Positions 35,139 to 45,097 are shown, counted from the stretch's first letter. The stretch: 64,000 nucleotides of DNA from Sphingomonas sp. 35-24ZXX (GCF_000786215.1 NZ_JROG01000003.1:310001-374000), one strand, 5' to 3'. Notes: generated by a model not told the origin, from the sequence alone. A program made the numbers and translations.

Positions 35139-35942
35139 TCACCCCACCGTAACCCCCACCACGACCCACTTGCCGTCCTCGCGGTCGAGCGTCACCGTTT
35201 CCACCGCCTGCTGCTTGTTCGCATAGACCGTGCGGAACTTGACGACTTCGTAGCCTGCGGGCGGGGCGGGGAGGTTTTGCTGGCTGAGCAGGGTGCGCGA
35301 GACCGTGGCGCCGTAGCGGGCGTGGACTTCTTCGGAGACCTGGGTCCAGATCTGCAGTGTGTTGAGCTTGCGGAAGGCGGTGCCGGTGGCGGCGTAGCTG
35401 TCTTCCCAGCGCTTGTGTTCGATCATTGTCAGAAACGCGCCGGCGGCGTTGACCACTTCGGGGTTCACCGTGTCGGTCGCGTCTCCCTGCATCGCCACCT
35501 GGGTCGGGGCAGGTGTGGCGTTCGTCGGCGCCGTGGTGGTGAACGGCAGTGTCGTGAGGGCCAGCAGGCCGAGTGCGAGGGTCATGAGAACTCCTGTCAG
35601 GATCAGGGAGCGGTTTCGCTCCGCACCGGGGATCGGCGCCCCCACCTGATCGGCGGTCGGCGCGCGCAGATCATCCCCGATTGCGTTGTCCCCCAGGTTT
35701 TCGGGGCCCGGAACCAGAGGGGCATCGCCGCCTTCCGCTTGCAGTAACAGCCGCGCTGCCTCGCGGCTGCTGGAGACCGCCATCTTGCGCCGCGCATCGC
35801 GCAGCCGCTCGTTGATCGTGTGCACCGACAGGTCAAGCGCGCGGGCGATCGACTTGGCATCGTGCCCGCGCACGATCAGCCGCAATGTCTGCTTTTCCTT
35901 CTCGGTCAGCGACCAGGGGTCGTCGGTCATCCGCGTTGCCAT
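35139..35942 (-). CDS. LuxR-type HTH protein with membrane anchor and DUF4019 domain
   Basis: The protein of about 267 residues has an N-terminal LuxR/GerE helix-turn-helix (SLTEKEKQTLRLIVRGHDAK, then SIARALDLSVHTINERLRDA). A Pro/Gly-rich linker, one transmembrane segment (SLILTGVLMTLALGLLALTTL) and a C-terminal DUF4019-like domain (AFLTMIEHKRWEDSYAATG to the end) follow. This puts a DNA-binding domain in the cytoplasm and an unknown domain outside. No receiver or autoinducer domain is present. Alternative starts are 35930 and 35984, and none has a strong Shine-Dalgarno. It is divergent from the amidohydrolase gene and convergent with lpdA. Confidence 0.75.
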   Translation of the reverse strand: MATRMTDDPWSLTEKEKQTLRLIVRGHDAKSIARALDLSVHTINERLRDARRKMAVSSSREAARLLLQAEGGDAPLVPGPENLGDNAIGDDLRAPTADQVGAPIPGAERNRSLILTGVLMTLALGLLALTTLPFTTTAPTNATPAPTQVAMQGDATDTVNPEVVNAAGAFLTMIEHKRWEDSYAATGTAFRKLNTLQIWTQVSEEVHARYGATVSRTLLSQQNLPAPPAGYEVVKFRTVYANKQQAVETVTLDREDGKWVVVGVTVG

Positions 35943-36088
35943 GAGCACAAGGTTAGGCCCCACGCGCGCGCGCAGCCACCCCAAAAAATTTGTGAGCTCG
36001 GCGCGCTGCCCGGTTTCGCTTGCCTGGGGGCCATGTCGCTGTAATCGTTGTGCGCATCAATCCGGCAGGGGCCGGTCAGGGGAGCATC

Positions 36089-37381
36089 ATGAAGATATTT
36101 GCGCAGTTCATCACGGCGGCGCTCGCCGCATCGGCTTTGGCGATTCCGGCACTGGCGCAGGAAGCGCCGCAGCGATCGGTGATCACCGCGGCGAAGATGA
36201 TCGATGTCGCCACTGGCAAGGTGACCGAGTTCCCCGCGATCTTCACCGAGAACGGCCGCATTACCTCCATCGCCGATGCGCGCACGGTGCGCTGGGGGTC
36301 GGACGTCAAGCATATCGACCTGTCGGGCAAGACGCTGCTGCCGGGCCTGATCGATATGCACGTCCATCTCGACAGCTCGCCGACCTATGGCGGGTATAAC
36401 AGCCTGCAGTTCACCGACCGCTTCTGGAGCTTCGTTGCCGCCGCGAACGCGCGCGCGATGCTCGATGCCGGGTTCACCACGGTGCGCAACGTGGGGTCCG
36501 AAGGCTATAACGATGTCGCCCTGAAGCAGGCGATCGGCGAGGGCTGGGCGGTGGGCCCGCGCGTCGTGCCGGCAGCGCATGCGCTTGGAGCGACCGGCGG
36601 GCATTGCGACCAGACGTACCTGCCGCCTTCGTTCGCGGCGAAGTCGCCTGCGGTGGGCGATGGCGCGGTCGAGCTGCGCCAGAAGGTGCGCGAGCAGCGC
36701 AAGTACGGCGCGGAGGTGATCAAGGTTTGCGCGACCGGCGGGGTGTTCTCGCGCAACACCGAGCCCGGCCAGCAGCAGCTCTCCGAAGAGGAATTGCGCG
36801 CGATTGCCGACGAGGCGCATCAATGGGGGCTGCGGGTTGCGGCGCACGCGCATGGCGCGGCGGGCATCAAGGCGGCGATCCGCGCCGGCATCGACACCAT
36901 CGAGCATGCCAGCCTGGTCGATGACGAGGGCATTCGTCTCGCCGCCGAGCGCAAGGCACCGGTGTGGTTCTCGATGGATATCTTCAACACCGATTACACC
37001 CAGGCCGAAGGCGCGAAGAACGGCGTGATGGAAGACAATCTGCGCAAGGACCGTGAAGTCGCCCAGATCCAGCGCGACAACTTCCGCAAGGCGCACCGCG
37101 CGGGCGTGAAAATGGTGTTCGGTAGCGACGCCGGCGTGATGCCGCATGCCACTGCCGGGGGCCAGTTCAAGGTGATGGTCGAATATGGCATGACGCCGCT
37201 GGAGGCGATCCGCGCGGCGACGATGAACGCGGCCGAGGCGCTCGGCAAATCCTCCGATGTCGGAGCGATTGCGGTGGGCCGCTATGCCGATATCATCGCG
37301 GTGGATGGCGATCCGCTGGCCGATGTGCGCGAGCTGGAGAGCGTCGACGCGGTGGTGCAGGGCGGCGTCCGGATGCGCTGA
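36089..37381 (+). CDS. Exported amidohydrolase (imidazolonepropionase-like/Xaa-Pro dipeptidase type)
   Basis: This 430-residue metal-dependent hydrolase has a signal peptide (MKIFAQFITAALAASALAIP, cleavage after ALAQ). The amidohydrolase metal ligands are recognisable: HVH in LIDMHVHLD, the bridging Lys in EVIKVCATGG, His in AAHAHGAAG and IEHASLVDD, and Asp in VFGSDAGVMPH. Family members hydrolyse N-acyl or Xaa-Pro dipeptides in the periplasm, but the substrate cannot be read here. The start at 36089 has GGGGAG 4 nt upstream. It diverges from the LuxR-HTH/DUF4019 gene, which might regulate it (inference). Confidence 0.88.
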   Translation: MKIFAQFITAALAASALAIPALAQEAPQRSVITAAKMIDVATGKVTEFPAIFTENGRITSIADARTVRWGSDVKHIDLSGKTLLPGLIDMHVHLDSSPTYGGYNSLQFTDRFWSFVAAANARAMLDAGFTTVRNVGSEGYNDVALKQAIGEGWAVGPRVVPAAHALGATGGHCDQTYLPPSFAAKSPAVGDGAVELRQKVREQRKYGAEVIKVCATGGVFSRNTEPGQQQLSEEELRAIADEAHQWGLRVAAHAHGAAGIKAAIRAGIDTIEHASLVDDEGIRLAAERKAPVWFSMDIFNTDYTQAEGAKNGVMEDNLRKDREVAQIQRDNFRKAHRAGVKMVFGSDAGVMPHATAGGQFKVMVEYGMTPLEAIRAATMNAAEALGKSSDVGAIAVGRYADIIAVDGDPLADVRELESVDAVVQGGVRMR

Positions 37382-37485
37382 TCCGATGTGCGGTAAATTG
37401 CCGCAACATCAGCGCAAATCCGCTTCCACCCCCTTCATCGCGGTGCTAATTGCTGCGCACAATTTGCTTTCTGGGGAGATAAGCA

Positions 37486-37824
37486 GTGAGTCTCACTTTC
37501 ATGATCGCCATGGCCATGGTGGCCGCGCCCGCGGATCCGGTAGAAGCCGCGCGCAAGGACTTCAACGAATGTCTGGTGAAGTTCACCAACGAGAGCCTGG
37601 ACGCGAAGAAGGAACAGTCCGCGTTCACCAAGGAATCGGCAGAAGCCTGTCCTGCGGAAAAGACCAAGCTGATCGAGGCGATGGTGAAGTCCGAGATGCA
37701 GTATGGCGGCAAGAAGGCCGATGCCGAAAGCTATGCCGGTGAGGAAACGCAGATGATCATCGACAGCTATGTCGGCAGCTATGGCGACTTCCTGTCGAGC
37801 AACACGCGTCACGGCAAGCAGTAA
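37486..37824 (+). CDS. Small exported protein of unknown function
   Basis: This 112-residue protein starts at GTG with GGGGAGA about 6 nt upstream. A short hydrophobic leader (VSLTFMIAMAMVAAPADP) suggests export. The rest is charged and probably helical, with two Cys (NECLVKF and AEACPAEK) that could form a disulfide. I do not recognise the family. It lies 104 nt after the amidohydrolase and 12 nt before the prolyl aminopeptidase gene. Confidence 0.65.
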   Translation: MSLTFMIAMAMVAAPADPVEAARKDFNECLVKFTNESLDAKKEQSAFTKESAEACPAEKTKLIEAMVKSEMQYGGKKADAESYAGEETQMIIDSYVGSYGDFLSSNTRHGKQ

Positions 37825-38784
<960 letters not shown>

Positions 38785-38802
38785 AGCCTTCCCCGACGCG
38801 GC

Positions 38803-39990
38803 TCAGTTGCCGTGCTTGCGGACCAGTTCGCGCATCGCATCGTCGAGACCCTCGATCGTCAGCGGATACATGCGGTCCTTCATCAGGTCCTTGATCATCC
38901 GCACCGATTGCGAATAGCCCCACTGGTTTTCGGGCACCGGGTTGAGCCAGGCCGCCGCAGGATAGGTGTTGACCACGCGGTTCATCCACACGGCTCCGGC
39001 CTCGTCGTTGAAATGCTCGACCGATCCGCCCGGGTGGCTGATCTCGTAAGGGCTCATCGATGCATCGCCGACGAAGATCACCTTATAATCGTGCCCGTAT
39101 TTGTGCAGGATGTCCCAGGTGTTGGTTCGTTCGGTGAAGCGGCGACGGTTGTCCTTCCACACGCCTTCGTAGAGGCAGTTGTGGAAATAGAAGAATTCGA
39201 GATTCTTGAATTCGGTCTTTGCCGCCGAGAACAGTTCCTCGCACAGCTTGATGAACGGGTCCATCGATCCGCCGACATCCAGAAACAGCAGCAGCTTGAC
39301 CGCATTGTGCCGCTCGGGCCGCATGCGGATATCAAGCCAGCCCTGGCGCGCGGTGCCATCGATGGTGCCGTCGATGTCGAGTTCGTCTGCCACGCCCTCG
39401 CGCGCGAAGCGCCGCAGGCGGCGCAGTGCGACCTTGATGTTGCGCGTGCCCAGCTGCCGGGTGTCGTCAAGATTCTGATACTCGCGCTTTTCCCAGACCT
39501 TGATGGCGCTCTTGTGCTTGCCTTCGCCGCCAATCCGCACGCCTTCGGGATTGTAGCCCGAATTGCCGAACGGGCTGGTGCCGCCGGTGCCGATCCACTT
39601 GTTGCCGCCCTGGTGGCGCTTTTCCTGTTCCTCGAGCCGCTTCTTGAGCGTCTCCATGATCTCTTCCCAGGACCCCAGTGACTTGATCTTTTCCATCTCC
39701 TCTTCGGAGAGGAATTTTTCCGCCACCGCCTTCAGCCAGTCTTCGGGGATGGTCGCGCTGTCATTGCCCTGGAACGTGGTGTCCAGACCCTTGAACACCT
39801 TGGCGAACACCTGATCGAACCGGTCCAGCAGTCCCTCGTCCTTCACCAGGGTGGCGCGCGACAGATAATAGAATTCCTCAGGGCTCTGGTCGATCACCTG
39901 ATGGTGCAGCGCTTCCAGCAGCAGCAAATGTTCCTTGAGCGACACCGATATCCCGGCGCTGCGCAATTCATCCATGAAAGAGAAGAACAT
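38803..39990 (-). CDS. VWA-domain protein, CoxE-like
   Basis: This 395-residue protein resembles CoxE-type von Willebrand A proteins that work with MoxR-family AAA+ ATPases, probably as metal-dependent chaperones or adaptors. The N-terminal helical region (FMDELRSAGISVSLKEHLLL) and a charged Glu/Lys segment precede the VWA domain with MIDAS-like DVGGSMD, where Gly replaces the usual first Ser of DxSxS. The partner ATPase gene is on the same strand 1.6 kb upstream, separated by an oppositely oriented chemoreceptor gene. A CTTTACGTTTGCGT box lies 26 nt upstream of the start. The client protein is unknown. Confidence 0.87.
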   Translation of the reverse strand: MFFSFMDELRSAGISVSLKEHLLLLEALHHQVIDQSPEEFYYLSRATLVKDEGLLDRFDQVFAKVFKGLDTTFQGNDSATIPEDWLKAVAEKFLSEEEMEKIKSLGSWEEIMETLKKRLEEQEKRHQGGNKWIGTGGTSPFGNSGYNPEGVRIGGEGKHKSAIKVWEKREYQNLDDTRQLGTRNIKVALRRLRRFAREGVADELDIDGTIDGTARQGWLDIRMRPERHNAVKLLLFLDVGGSMDPFIKLCEELFSAAKTEFKNLEFFYFHNCLYEGVWKDNRRRFTERTNTWDILHKYGHDYKVIFVGDASMSPYEISHPGGSVEHFNDEAGAVWMNRVVNTYPAAAWLNPVPENQWGYSQSVRMIKDLMKDRMYPLTIEGLDDAMRELVRKHGN

Positions 39991-40015
39991 CGGTCGCGGT
40001 TCCCTGCTGCTGCGG

Positions 40016-40029
40016 CTTTACGTTTGCGT
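40016..40029. promoter_or_regulatory. CTTTACGTTTGCGT box upstream of coxE-like gene
   Basis: The 14-mer differs at one base from the box at 42503-42516 upstream of moxR, in the same orientation relative to its gene. It lies 26-39 nt upstream of the CoxE-like start, where a regulator could act, within the 164-nt gap before the chemoreceptor gene. The rest of that gap shows nothing clear. The ACGTAAACGT core resembles sites described for MerR-family LiuR regulators of acyl-CoA degradation genes (from memory, not verified). Confidence 0.5.
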
Positions 40030-40154
40030 CAGGCTACACGATGCCGACACTGACAGCCTGTGGCAAGCCCGAAGCGCCCAGACCGGGGGCGTTTTACGGG
40101 ACATTAACCATCGCAGGCTAAGTCATTGGCTCATAGCCGTAACCGGGGTCATTC

Positions 40155-41555
40155 ATGCAGCAGCATCGCGCCGTCCAGCCAGAGAGCGATGCCATCCAGC
40201 AGATGGCGGAAGGCTGCGGCGAATCCGTTATCGGGTCCAGCCGGGTCGGTGGGATTGTCGGATCGGTCCGCGAACGCATGGCGCTGCTGGGCGACAAGCG
40301 ATCCTATCTCGAACAGATCGCGCGCAACCTGTCCGACGAACAGGAACAGGTGGTGATTGCCACCGACACCGCCCGCCGCAAGAGCCAGGCCGCCTTCGAC
40401 AATCTCGAGAAAAGCTCGGAAACCATGCAGGTTTCCGCGCTGGAACTGCACGATCTGATCGCGCTGATCCAGTCGCTGGGCGAGGATGTTAAGCGCTTTG
40501 CCAATGCCATGGCGGACGTCATCACCGCCAGCCAGACCATCGATTCGATCGCCCGTTCGACCAACATGCTCGCGCTGAACGCCGCGATCGAGGCCGAGCG
40601 CGCAGGCGCTGCCGGGGCGACCTTTGCGGTCGTCGCAGCCGAGGTGAAGAAGCTGGCGCAGGACACACGCCAGGTCACCGACCGCATTTCGACCACGATG
40701 CATTCCTTGGGGACCGAGGCGAGCCGCTTCGTGTCGCAGGTCGAGCGCGGTGTCGACCAGAGCCGTAGCGCGCAGCGACATTTCGAGACGATCAACATCG
40801 CCATCCGCCGGGCCGGCGACATGGTACGCGATGTCGCCGCCCAGACCGATGCGATCGCCGAATCCAGCGCGGGGGTCCGATCCGACACCGGCGAACTGTG
40901 CGACAATCTCTTTGTCTTCATGGAAGATGTCGCAGGGTGCAGCGAGCATCTCGACGACGCGCTCGGTCAGACCACGGCGCTGGAGGCGCTGTCGAACGAG
41001 GTGTTCAACAAGCTCTTGCACACCGGGCTTTCGCATCGCGACAATCCGTTTGTCGAGATGGCGATGACCACCTGCGACGAGATTCGCAGGCTGATCGAGG
41101 CCAACCTCGATTCAGGGGCGCTGGCCGAAGGCGACGTGTTCGACCGCGAATATCGGCCGCGCGGCGAGCCTGGGCTGGTGCGGTACGACAACCGCTTCAA
41201 TGACTTTGCCGATGCGCACATCCGTCCGATCCTCGACCGGTTCTGGGGCGACGACACCCAGGCTTATGGTGCGGTCATATCCAACCAGGATGGCTATCTG
41301 CCCACGCATCTGTCCATCCGCTCGCATGCACCAACCGGCGATGCGACACATGACGCAACCCACTGCCGCAACCGCATGATCGTACTCGACCGCACGACCA
41401 GCGAGGCGATCCTTCACCAGAACGATCGCTATTACGCGGCGGTGTACAGGTTCGAGCCGACGCCCAGCAACGTCTGCATCCTGCGCAACATCTTTGTTCC
41501 GCTGTGGATCAGGGGTCGGTACTGGGGCAATTTCGAGCTGGCCTATATCCGCTGA
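40155..41555 (+). CDS. Soluble methyl-accepting chemotaxis-type signalling protein
   Basis: The 466-residue protein has no membrane segment. Its middle (about 60-300) is a chemoreceptor signalling coiled coil with the conserved hairpin tip [20 protein letters not shown] followed by [12 protein letters not shown]. The C-terminal 165 residues (from [18 protein letters not shown] to WGNFELAYI) are a Cache-like sensory domain placed after the signalling domain. It would act in the cytoplasm with a CheA/CheW pair, neither of which is in the window. It is inserted, in the opposite direction, between the moxR and coxE-like genes. Confidence 0.85.
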   Translation: MQQHRAVQPESDAIQQMAEGCGESVIGSSRVGGIVGSVRERMALLGDKRSYLEQIARNLSDEQEQVVIATDTARRKSQAAFDNLEKSSETMQVSALELHDLIALIQSLGEDVKRFANAMADVITASQTIDSIARSTNMLALNAAIEAERAGAAGATFAVVAAEVKKLAQDTRQVTDRISTTMHSLGTEASRFVSQVERGVDQSRSAQRHFETINIAIRRAGDMVRDVAAQTDAIAESSAGVRSDTGELCDNLFVFMEDVAGCSEHLDDALGQTTALEALSNEVFNKLLHTGLSHRDNPFVEMAMTTCDEIRRLIEANLDSGALAEGDVFDREYRPRGEPGLVRYDNRFNDFADAHIRPILDRFWGDDTQAYGAVISNQDGYLPTHLSIRSHAPTGDATHDATHCRNRMIVLDRTTSEAILHQNDRYYAAVYRFEPTPSNVCILRNIFVPLWIRGRYWGNFELAYIR

Positions 41556-41574
41556 GCTGCAGCGCTGATGCCGA

Positions 41575-42417
41575 TCAGCTGTTGCGGCGCGACATGAAGG
41601 CCAGACGTTCGAACAGCATCACGTCCTGTTCGTTCTTGAGCAGTGCGCCATGCAGCGGCGGAATCGCCTTGCTGGGGTCGCGCGACTGCAGCACTTCCAA
41701 AGGCATGTCCTCGTGCAGCAGCAGCTTGAGCCAGTCGAGCAGTTCGCTTGTCGACGGCTTCTTCTTCAGGCCCGGAACTTCGCGCACATCATAGAAGATC
41801 TCGAGCGCCTTCTGCACCAGCACCTTCTGGATGCCGGGGAAATGAACGTCGATGATCGCCTGCATCGTCTCGCGATCGGGGAACTTGATATAGTGGAAGA
41901 AACAGCGGCGAAGGAACGCATCGGGCAGTTCCTTTTCGTTGTTCGAGGTGATGACGACGATCGGCCGTTCCTTGGCCTTCACCAGTTCCTTGGTCTCGTA
42001 GACGTAGAATTCCATGCGATCGAGTTCCTGCAACAGATCGTTGGGAAACTCGATATCCGCCTTGTCGATTTCGTCGATCAGCAGCACGGGCAGTTCGGGC
42101 GCGGTGAACGCCTCCCACAGCTTGCCCTTCTTGATGTAGTTGCCGATGTCGTGAACGCGCTCGTCGCCCAGCTGGCCGTCGCGCAGACGCGCCACTGCGT
42201 CATATTCGTACAGGCCCTGCTGCGCCTTGGTGGTCGACTTGATGTTCCATTCGATCAGCGGGGCCTTGGCGGCCGCCGCGATCTGATGCGCCAGAACGGT
42301 CTTGCCGGTACCGGGCTCGCCCTTGACCAGCAGCGGGCGGCGCAAGGCCACGGCTGCGTTCACCGCCACCTTCAGATCGTCGGTTGCAACATAATCGCTG
42401 GTGCCTTCGAAACGCAT
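41575..42417 (-). CDS. MoxR-family AAA+ ATPase
   Basis: This 280-residue AAA+ protein has Walker A GEPGTGKT (residues 33-40), Walker B LLIDEIDKAD, sensor 1 (VVITSNNEKELPD) and an arginine-finger/sensor 2 region (FLRRCFFHYIKFPD). It matches CoxD-like MoxR ATPases, which remodel metalloproteins together with VWA partners such as the CoxE-like protein downstream on the same strand. An upstream CTTTACGTTTACGT box is shared with that gene. No carbon monoxide dehydrogenase or other obvious client is nearby. Confidence 0.92.
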   Translation of the reverse strand: MRFEGTSDYVATDDLKVAVNAAVALRRPLLVKGEPGTGKTVLAHQIAAAAKAPLIEWNIKSTTKAQQGLYEYDAVARLRDGQLGDERVHDIGNYIKKGKLWEAFTAPELPVLLIDEIDKADIEFPNDLLQELDRMEFYVYETKELVKAKERPIVVITSNNEKELPDAFLRRCFFHYIKFPDRETMQAIIDVHFPGIQKVLVQKALEIFYDVREVPGLKKKPSTSELLDWLKLLLHEDMPLEVLQSRDPSKAIPPLHGALLKNEQDVMLFERLAFMSRRNS

Positions 42418-42502
42418 GGGCGTCGCCTTCCTGCCGCTGTTAACTGAGTGGTTAAGCGATAGGGGCGTTGATCAGGATTGGCAAGCGTGCAGAGGCTTTG
42501 CG

Positions 42503-42516
42503 CTTTACGTTTACGT
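42503..42516. promoter_or_regulatory. CTTTACGTTTACGT box upstream of moxR
   Basis: The 14-mer lies 86-99 nt upstream of the moxR ATG, in the 118-nt gap. It matches 13 of 14 bases of the box at 40016-40029 before the coxE-like gene. The reverse strand reads ACGTAAACGTAAAG. A shared regulator for the two partner genes is inferred. The other part of the gap holds the 3' end of the next minus-strand gene and no further clear signal. Confidence 0.5.
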
Positions 42517-42535
42517 GCGCGTCAGGTGCGGCAGA

Positions 42536-43228
42536 TCAAAGCCCGTCCTGCAGTCGGCGCAGCGATGCGCGCTCGGCGAGCATGTCCCAGAATTGCCGGT
42601 GCTGGATCAGCATCTGCGACGCGCCAAAGCCGATGGCGCGACCGATGGCGCCGTTTTCGCTCAGCTCTTCTGCCATTGCCAGCGTTTCCTCGGGCGAGGG
42701 AAGGGCGCACGGGCGCACGTCGAGCCCGGTGCGCTCGGCGATCATGTCCATCACCGCGCGAACACCGGCCCAATCCAGAGCCAGCGCAAAGGCAGCGCCC
42801 AGTGCGCAGCCCTGTCGATCGGATTGCGACAGCGCATTGAGCGCTCCGCGCAGATTGATGATGGCAGGCGTGCATCTGTCCTGCCCGGGAGTGCTCGTGA
42901 TCGGCCCTGCCGCCACGGTCAGCCGGGTGAGCAAGGCGCGTTCGCCGACAAACGCTTCGCACGCATGTGCCAGCCACTTTCCGACCTTCGGGTCGGCGCT
43001 GCGGGTGGCGGCATAATCGATAAGGCCAGGATAGCGGCCGTGCAGCAGGCACAGGTAATGCGCCGCATCGGCCAGATCGACGGCGCGTGCGGGCTGGATC
43101 CGATCGACCAGTGCAACGACAGCGTCATGCGTTTCGCTGCTGCCCTGCGCCAGTGCAGCCACCAGCGACCGCGGCGGCGCGGCTTCTGGTTGGGCGCGGT
43201 CAAAGGCTCCGGGCGGTATGAACGACAC
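42536..43228 (-). CDS. Conserved hypothetical protein (230 aa)
   Basis: I do not recognise this 230-residue, largely helical, soluble protein. It has no signal peptide or membrane segment. Distinct segments are DAAHYLCLLHGRYPGLIDYA near residue 55 and GAAFALALDWAGVRAVMDM near 145. It begins at GTG (43228) with AGGGA about 9 nt upstream. It stands between moxR and aroB on the same strand but is separated from aroB by a 125-nt gap with a strong hairpin, so it is probably its own unit. Function unassigned. Confidence 0.65.
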   Translation of the reverse strand: MSFIPPGAFDRAQPEAAPPRSLVAALAQGSSETHDAVVALVDRIQPARAVDLADAAHYLCLLHGRYPGLIDYAATRSADPKVGKWLAHACEAFVGERALLTRLTVAAGPITSTPGQDRCTPAIINLRGALNALSQSDRQGCALGAAFALALDWAGVRAVMDMIAERTGLDVRPCALPSPEETLAMAEELSENGAIGRAIGFGASQMLIQHRQFWDMLAERASLRRLQDGL

Positions 43229-43269
43229 GATGCAGTATCCCTGCTTGGCTTGGCTTTTCGGGCAGTTTC

Positions 43270-43305
43270 AGGTGTGGCAGGCAGGCGCAAAGCCTGCCCC
43301 CACCT
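43270..43305. terminator. Strong hairpin downstream of aroB
   Basis: AGGTG (43270-43274) and GGCAGGC (43276-43282) pair with GCCTGCC (43292-43298) and CACCT (43301-43305), a 12-bp stem with a 9-nt loop. It lies 49 nt past the aroB stop on the minus strand. There is no T-run on either side, so it may be a transcript-end stabiliser rather than a classical terminator. The remaining gap to the next gene holds an isolated AACGTTTACG similar to the moxR box core. Confidence 0.45.
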
Positions 43306-43353
43306 CATGGCCATATCGCATCGTCCTAAAGAGAACGTTTACGCCGCAGGCCT

Positions 43354-44466
43354 TTATGCGACGCGGCGGTGTTCCTCGTCGAGGAACTGCGCCACGTCGT
43401 CCAGATCGACATCATGGCAGACGAACGTCTGGCCGATTCCGCGCAGCAGCAGGAAGGGCAGGGTGCCCCCGGTCATTTTCTTGTCGTGCCGCATATGATC
43501 GACCAATTCCGCCCCAGAGGCCGTGACACCGGCAGCGGCCAAGGTGGCGGGCATGTCGCAGGCGGCAAGATGCGCAGCCACGCGGTCGGCATCGCTCATC
43601 GGGCTCAGCCCGCGCCGGGCCGAATAGCGCAAGGCGAGCACCATGCCTGCACCGACCGCTTCGCCGTGGAGCAGCCTGTCGCCAAAACCCGTGTCCGCCT
43701 CGAGCGCATGGCCGAAGGTATGGCCCAGGTTGAGCAGTGCCCGGCGATCCTTGGTCTCGCGCTCGTCCTCGCCCACGATCCGCGCCTTGGCGGCAACGCT
43801 GGTGACGATCGCCTGCTCAAGCGCTGCCGGGTCCTGCGCCAGCACGCGTTCGCCATGCGCCTCGCACCAGTCGTAGAACGGCGCATCGTCGATCAGGCCA
43901 TATTTGACCACCTCGGCATAGCCCGCGCGCATTTCGCGCGGAGGCAGGGTGGCGAGCACCAGCGGATCGATCAGCACGAAACGCGGCTGGTGGAACGTGC
44001 CGACCAGGTTCTTGCCCGCCGCCGTGTTGATCGCGGTCTTTCCGCCAACCGAGCTATCCACTTGCGCCAGCAAGGTGGTGGGCAGCTGCACGAAGTCGCA
44101 GCCGCGCTTGACGATCGATGCCGCAAACCCGGTCAGATCGCCGATCATTCCACCGCCCAGCGCGAAAATGGTGTCGCTGCGTTCGACCCCCATCGCCAGC
44201 AGCCAGTCTATCAGCCGTGTTAGTTCCGCCCAGCTCTTGCTCGCTTCGCCGGCAGGCACGATGTGCAGGTGCGCGGTGATGCCGACAGCCTGAAGCTGCG
44301 CCTCGATCCGCGGCCAGTGGTGCTGCGCGACCTGGCTGTCGCTGATCCACAAGGTGCGGCCACGCTTGATCCAGGGGGCCAGATGGTCGGCGAGGGTATC
44401 GAAAGCCCCCGCTTCCACCAGGATATCGTAGCTGCGCTGGCCCAGCGCGATGTTCAGCCGTGCCAT
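43354..44466 (-). CDS. aroB: 3-dehydroquinate synthase
   Basis: AroB is the second enzyme of the shikimate pathway; it uses NAD+ and a divalent metal. The 370-residue product shows the NAD-binding GGGMIGDLTGFAAS, the metal-site region PTTLLAQVDSSVGGKTAIN, and the ligand His residues in NLGHTFGHALEADTGF and LLHGEAVGAGM. It overlaps the end of aroK by 13 nt, so the two are coupled, in the order usual in proteobacteria. Confidence 0.95.
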   Translation of the reverse strand: MARLNIALGQRSYDILVEAGAFDTLADHLAPWIKRGRTLWISDSQVAQHHWPRIEAQLQAVGITAHLHIVPAGEASKSWAELTRLIDWLLAMGVERSDTIFALGGGMIGDLTGFAASIVKRGCDFVQLPTTLLAQVDSSVGGKTAINTAAGKNLVGTFHQPRFVLIDPLVLATLPPREMRAGYAEVVKYGLIDDAPFYDWCEAHGERVLAQDPAALEQAIVTSVAAKARIVGEDERETKDRRALLNLGHTFGHALEADTGFGDRLLHGEAVGAGMVLALRYSARRGLSPMSDADRVAAHLAACDMPATLAAAGVTASGAELVDHMRHDKKMTGGTLPFLLLRGIGQTFVCHDVDLDDVAQFLDEEHRRVA

Positions 44467-45026
44467 CGGGCAAGTGCCTCCAGTATTGCCAGGACCGTGC
44501 GGTTGTGCGGACCGTCCTTGCTGCGGACGTGGATCTGCGCCTCGGCGTAGATCGGGTTGCGCACTTCGGCGAGCCTGGCGAGCACTTCGCCAGGATTGCC
44601 GTTGCGTAGCAGCGGACGGGTGTTGCGGCGGCTGACCCGGTCGACCAGGGTCTGCAGGTCGGCATCCAGCCAGATCGCGATCGCCCCGGTCAGGATCAGC
44701 GCGCGCGTTTCCTCATTCATGAAGGCACCGCCTCCGGTGGCGATGATCCGCGGCGTGCCATCGATCAGCCGGGAAATCACCCGGCGCTCGCCATCGCGGA
44801 AATAGGGCTCGCCGAATTTCTCGAAGATTTCGGAGATGCTCATCTGCGCGGCGGTCTCGATCTCCTCGTCGGCATCGATGAAGCCGATGCCCAGATCACT
44901 CGCCAGCCGCTTGCCAACGGTCGATTTGCCCACACCCATCAGGCCCACCAGCACAAGGGGCCGGTCGAGCCATTGCATGATATCGCCCGCCAGCTTCGCG
45001 GGGTCTGATTTTCGGTTCTGCAGCAT
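44454..45026 (-). CDS. aroK: Shikimate kinase
   Basis: The enzyme phosphorylates shikimate. The 190-residue protein has Walker A GLMGVGKST (28-36), the substrate-binding DADEEIE, the conserved GEPYFRDGE segment and the glycine-rich GGGAF. The ATG at 45026 gives about 15 extra N-terminal residues; an internal ATG (MQWLDRPLVL) is a possible later start. It heads the aroK-aroB pair and is divergent from a small membrane protein gene across a dyad with an AT-rich centre. Confidence 0.95.
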   Translation of the reverse strand: MLQNRKSDPAKLAGDIMQWLDRPLVLVGLMGVGKSTVGKRLASDLGIGFIDADEEIETAAQMSISEIFEKFGEPYFRDGERRVISRLIDGTPRIIATGGGAFMNEETRALILTGAIAIWLDADLQTLVDRVSRRNTRPLLRNGNPGEVLARLAEVRNPIYAEAQIHVRSKDGPHNRTVLAILEALARWHG

Positions 45027-45034
45027 TGCCGCGC

Positions 45035-45050
45035 AGCCTATAAATAGGCT
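45035..45050. promoter_or_regulatory. AT-centred dyad in the aroK divergent promoter region
   Basis: AGCCTAT-AA-ATAGGCT is a perfect 7-bp inverted repeat containing TATAAAT, a good -10-like word, in an otherwise GC-rich gap. It lies 9 nt before the aroK start on one side and 48 nt before the ATG of the small membrane protein on the other. It could serve as a -10 element for the rightward genes or as an operator. A matching -35 is not obvious. Confidence 0.4.
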
Positions 45051-45097
45051 AGGCGGTGGCGCAAGTTATCTTGACCTTCACGGAGAATATCCTGGCC

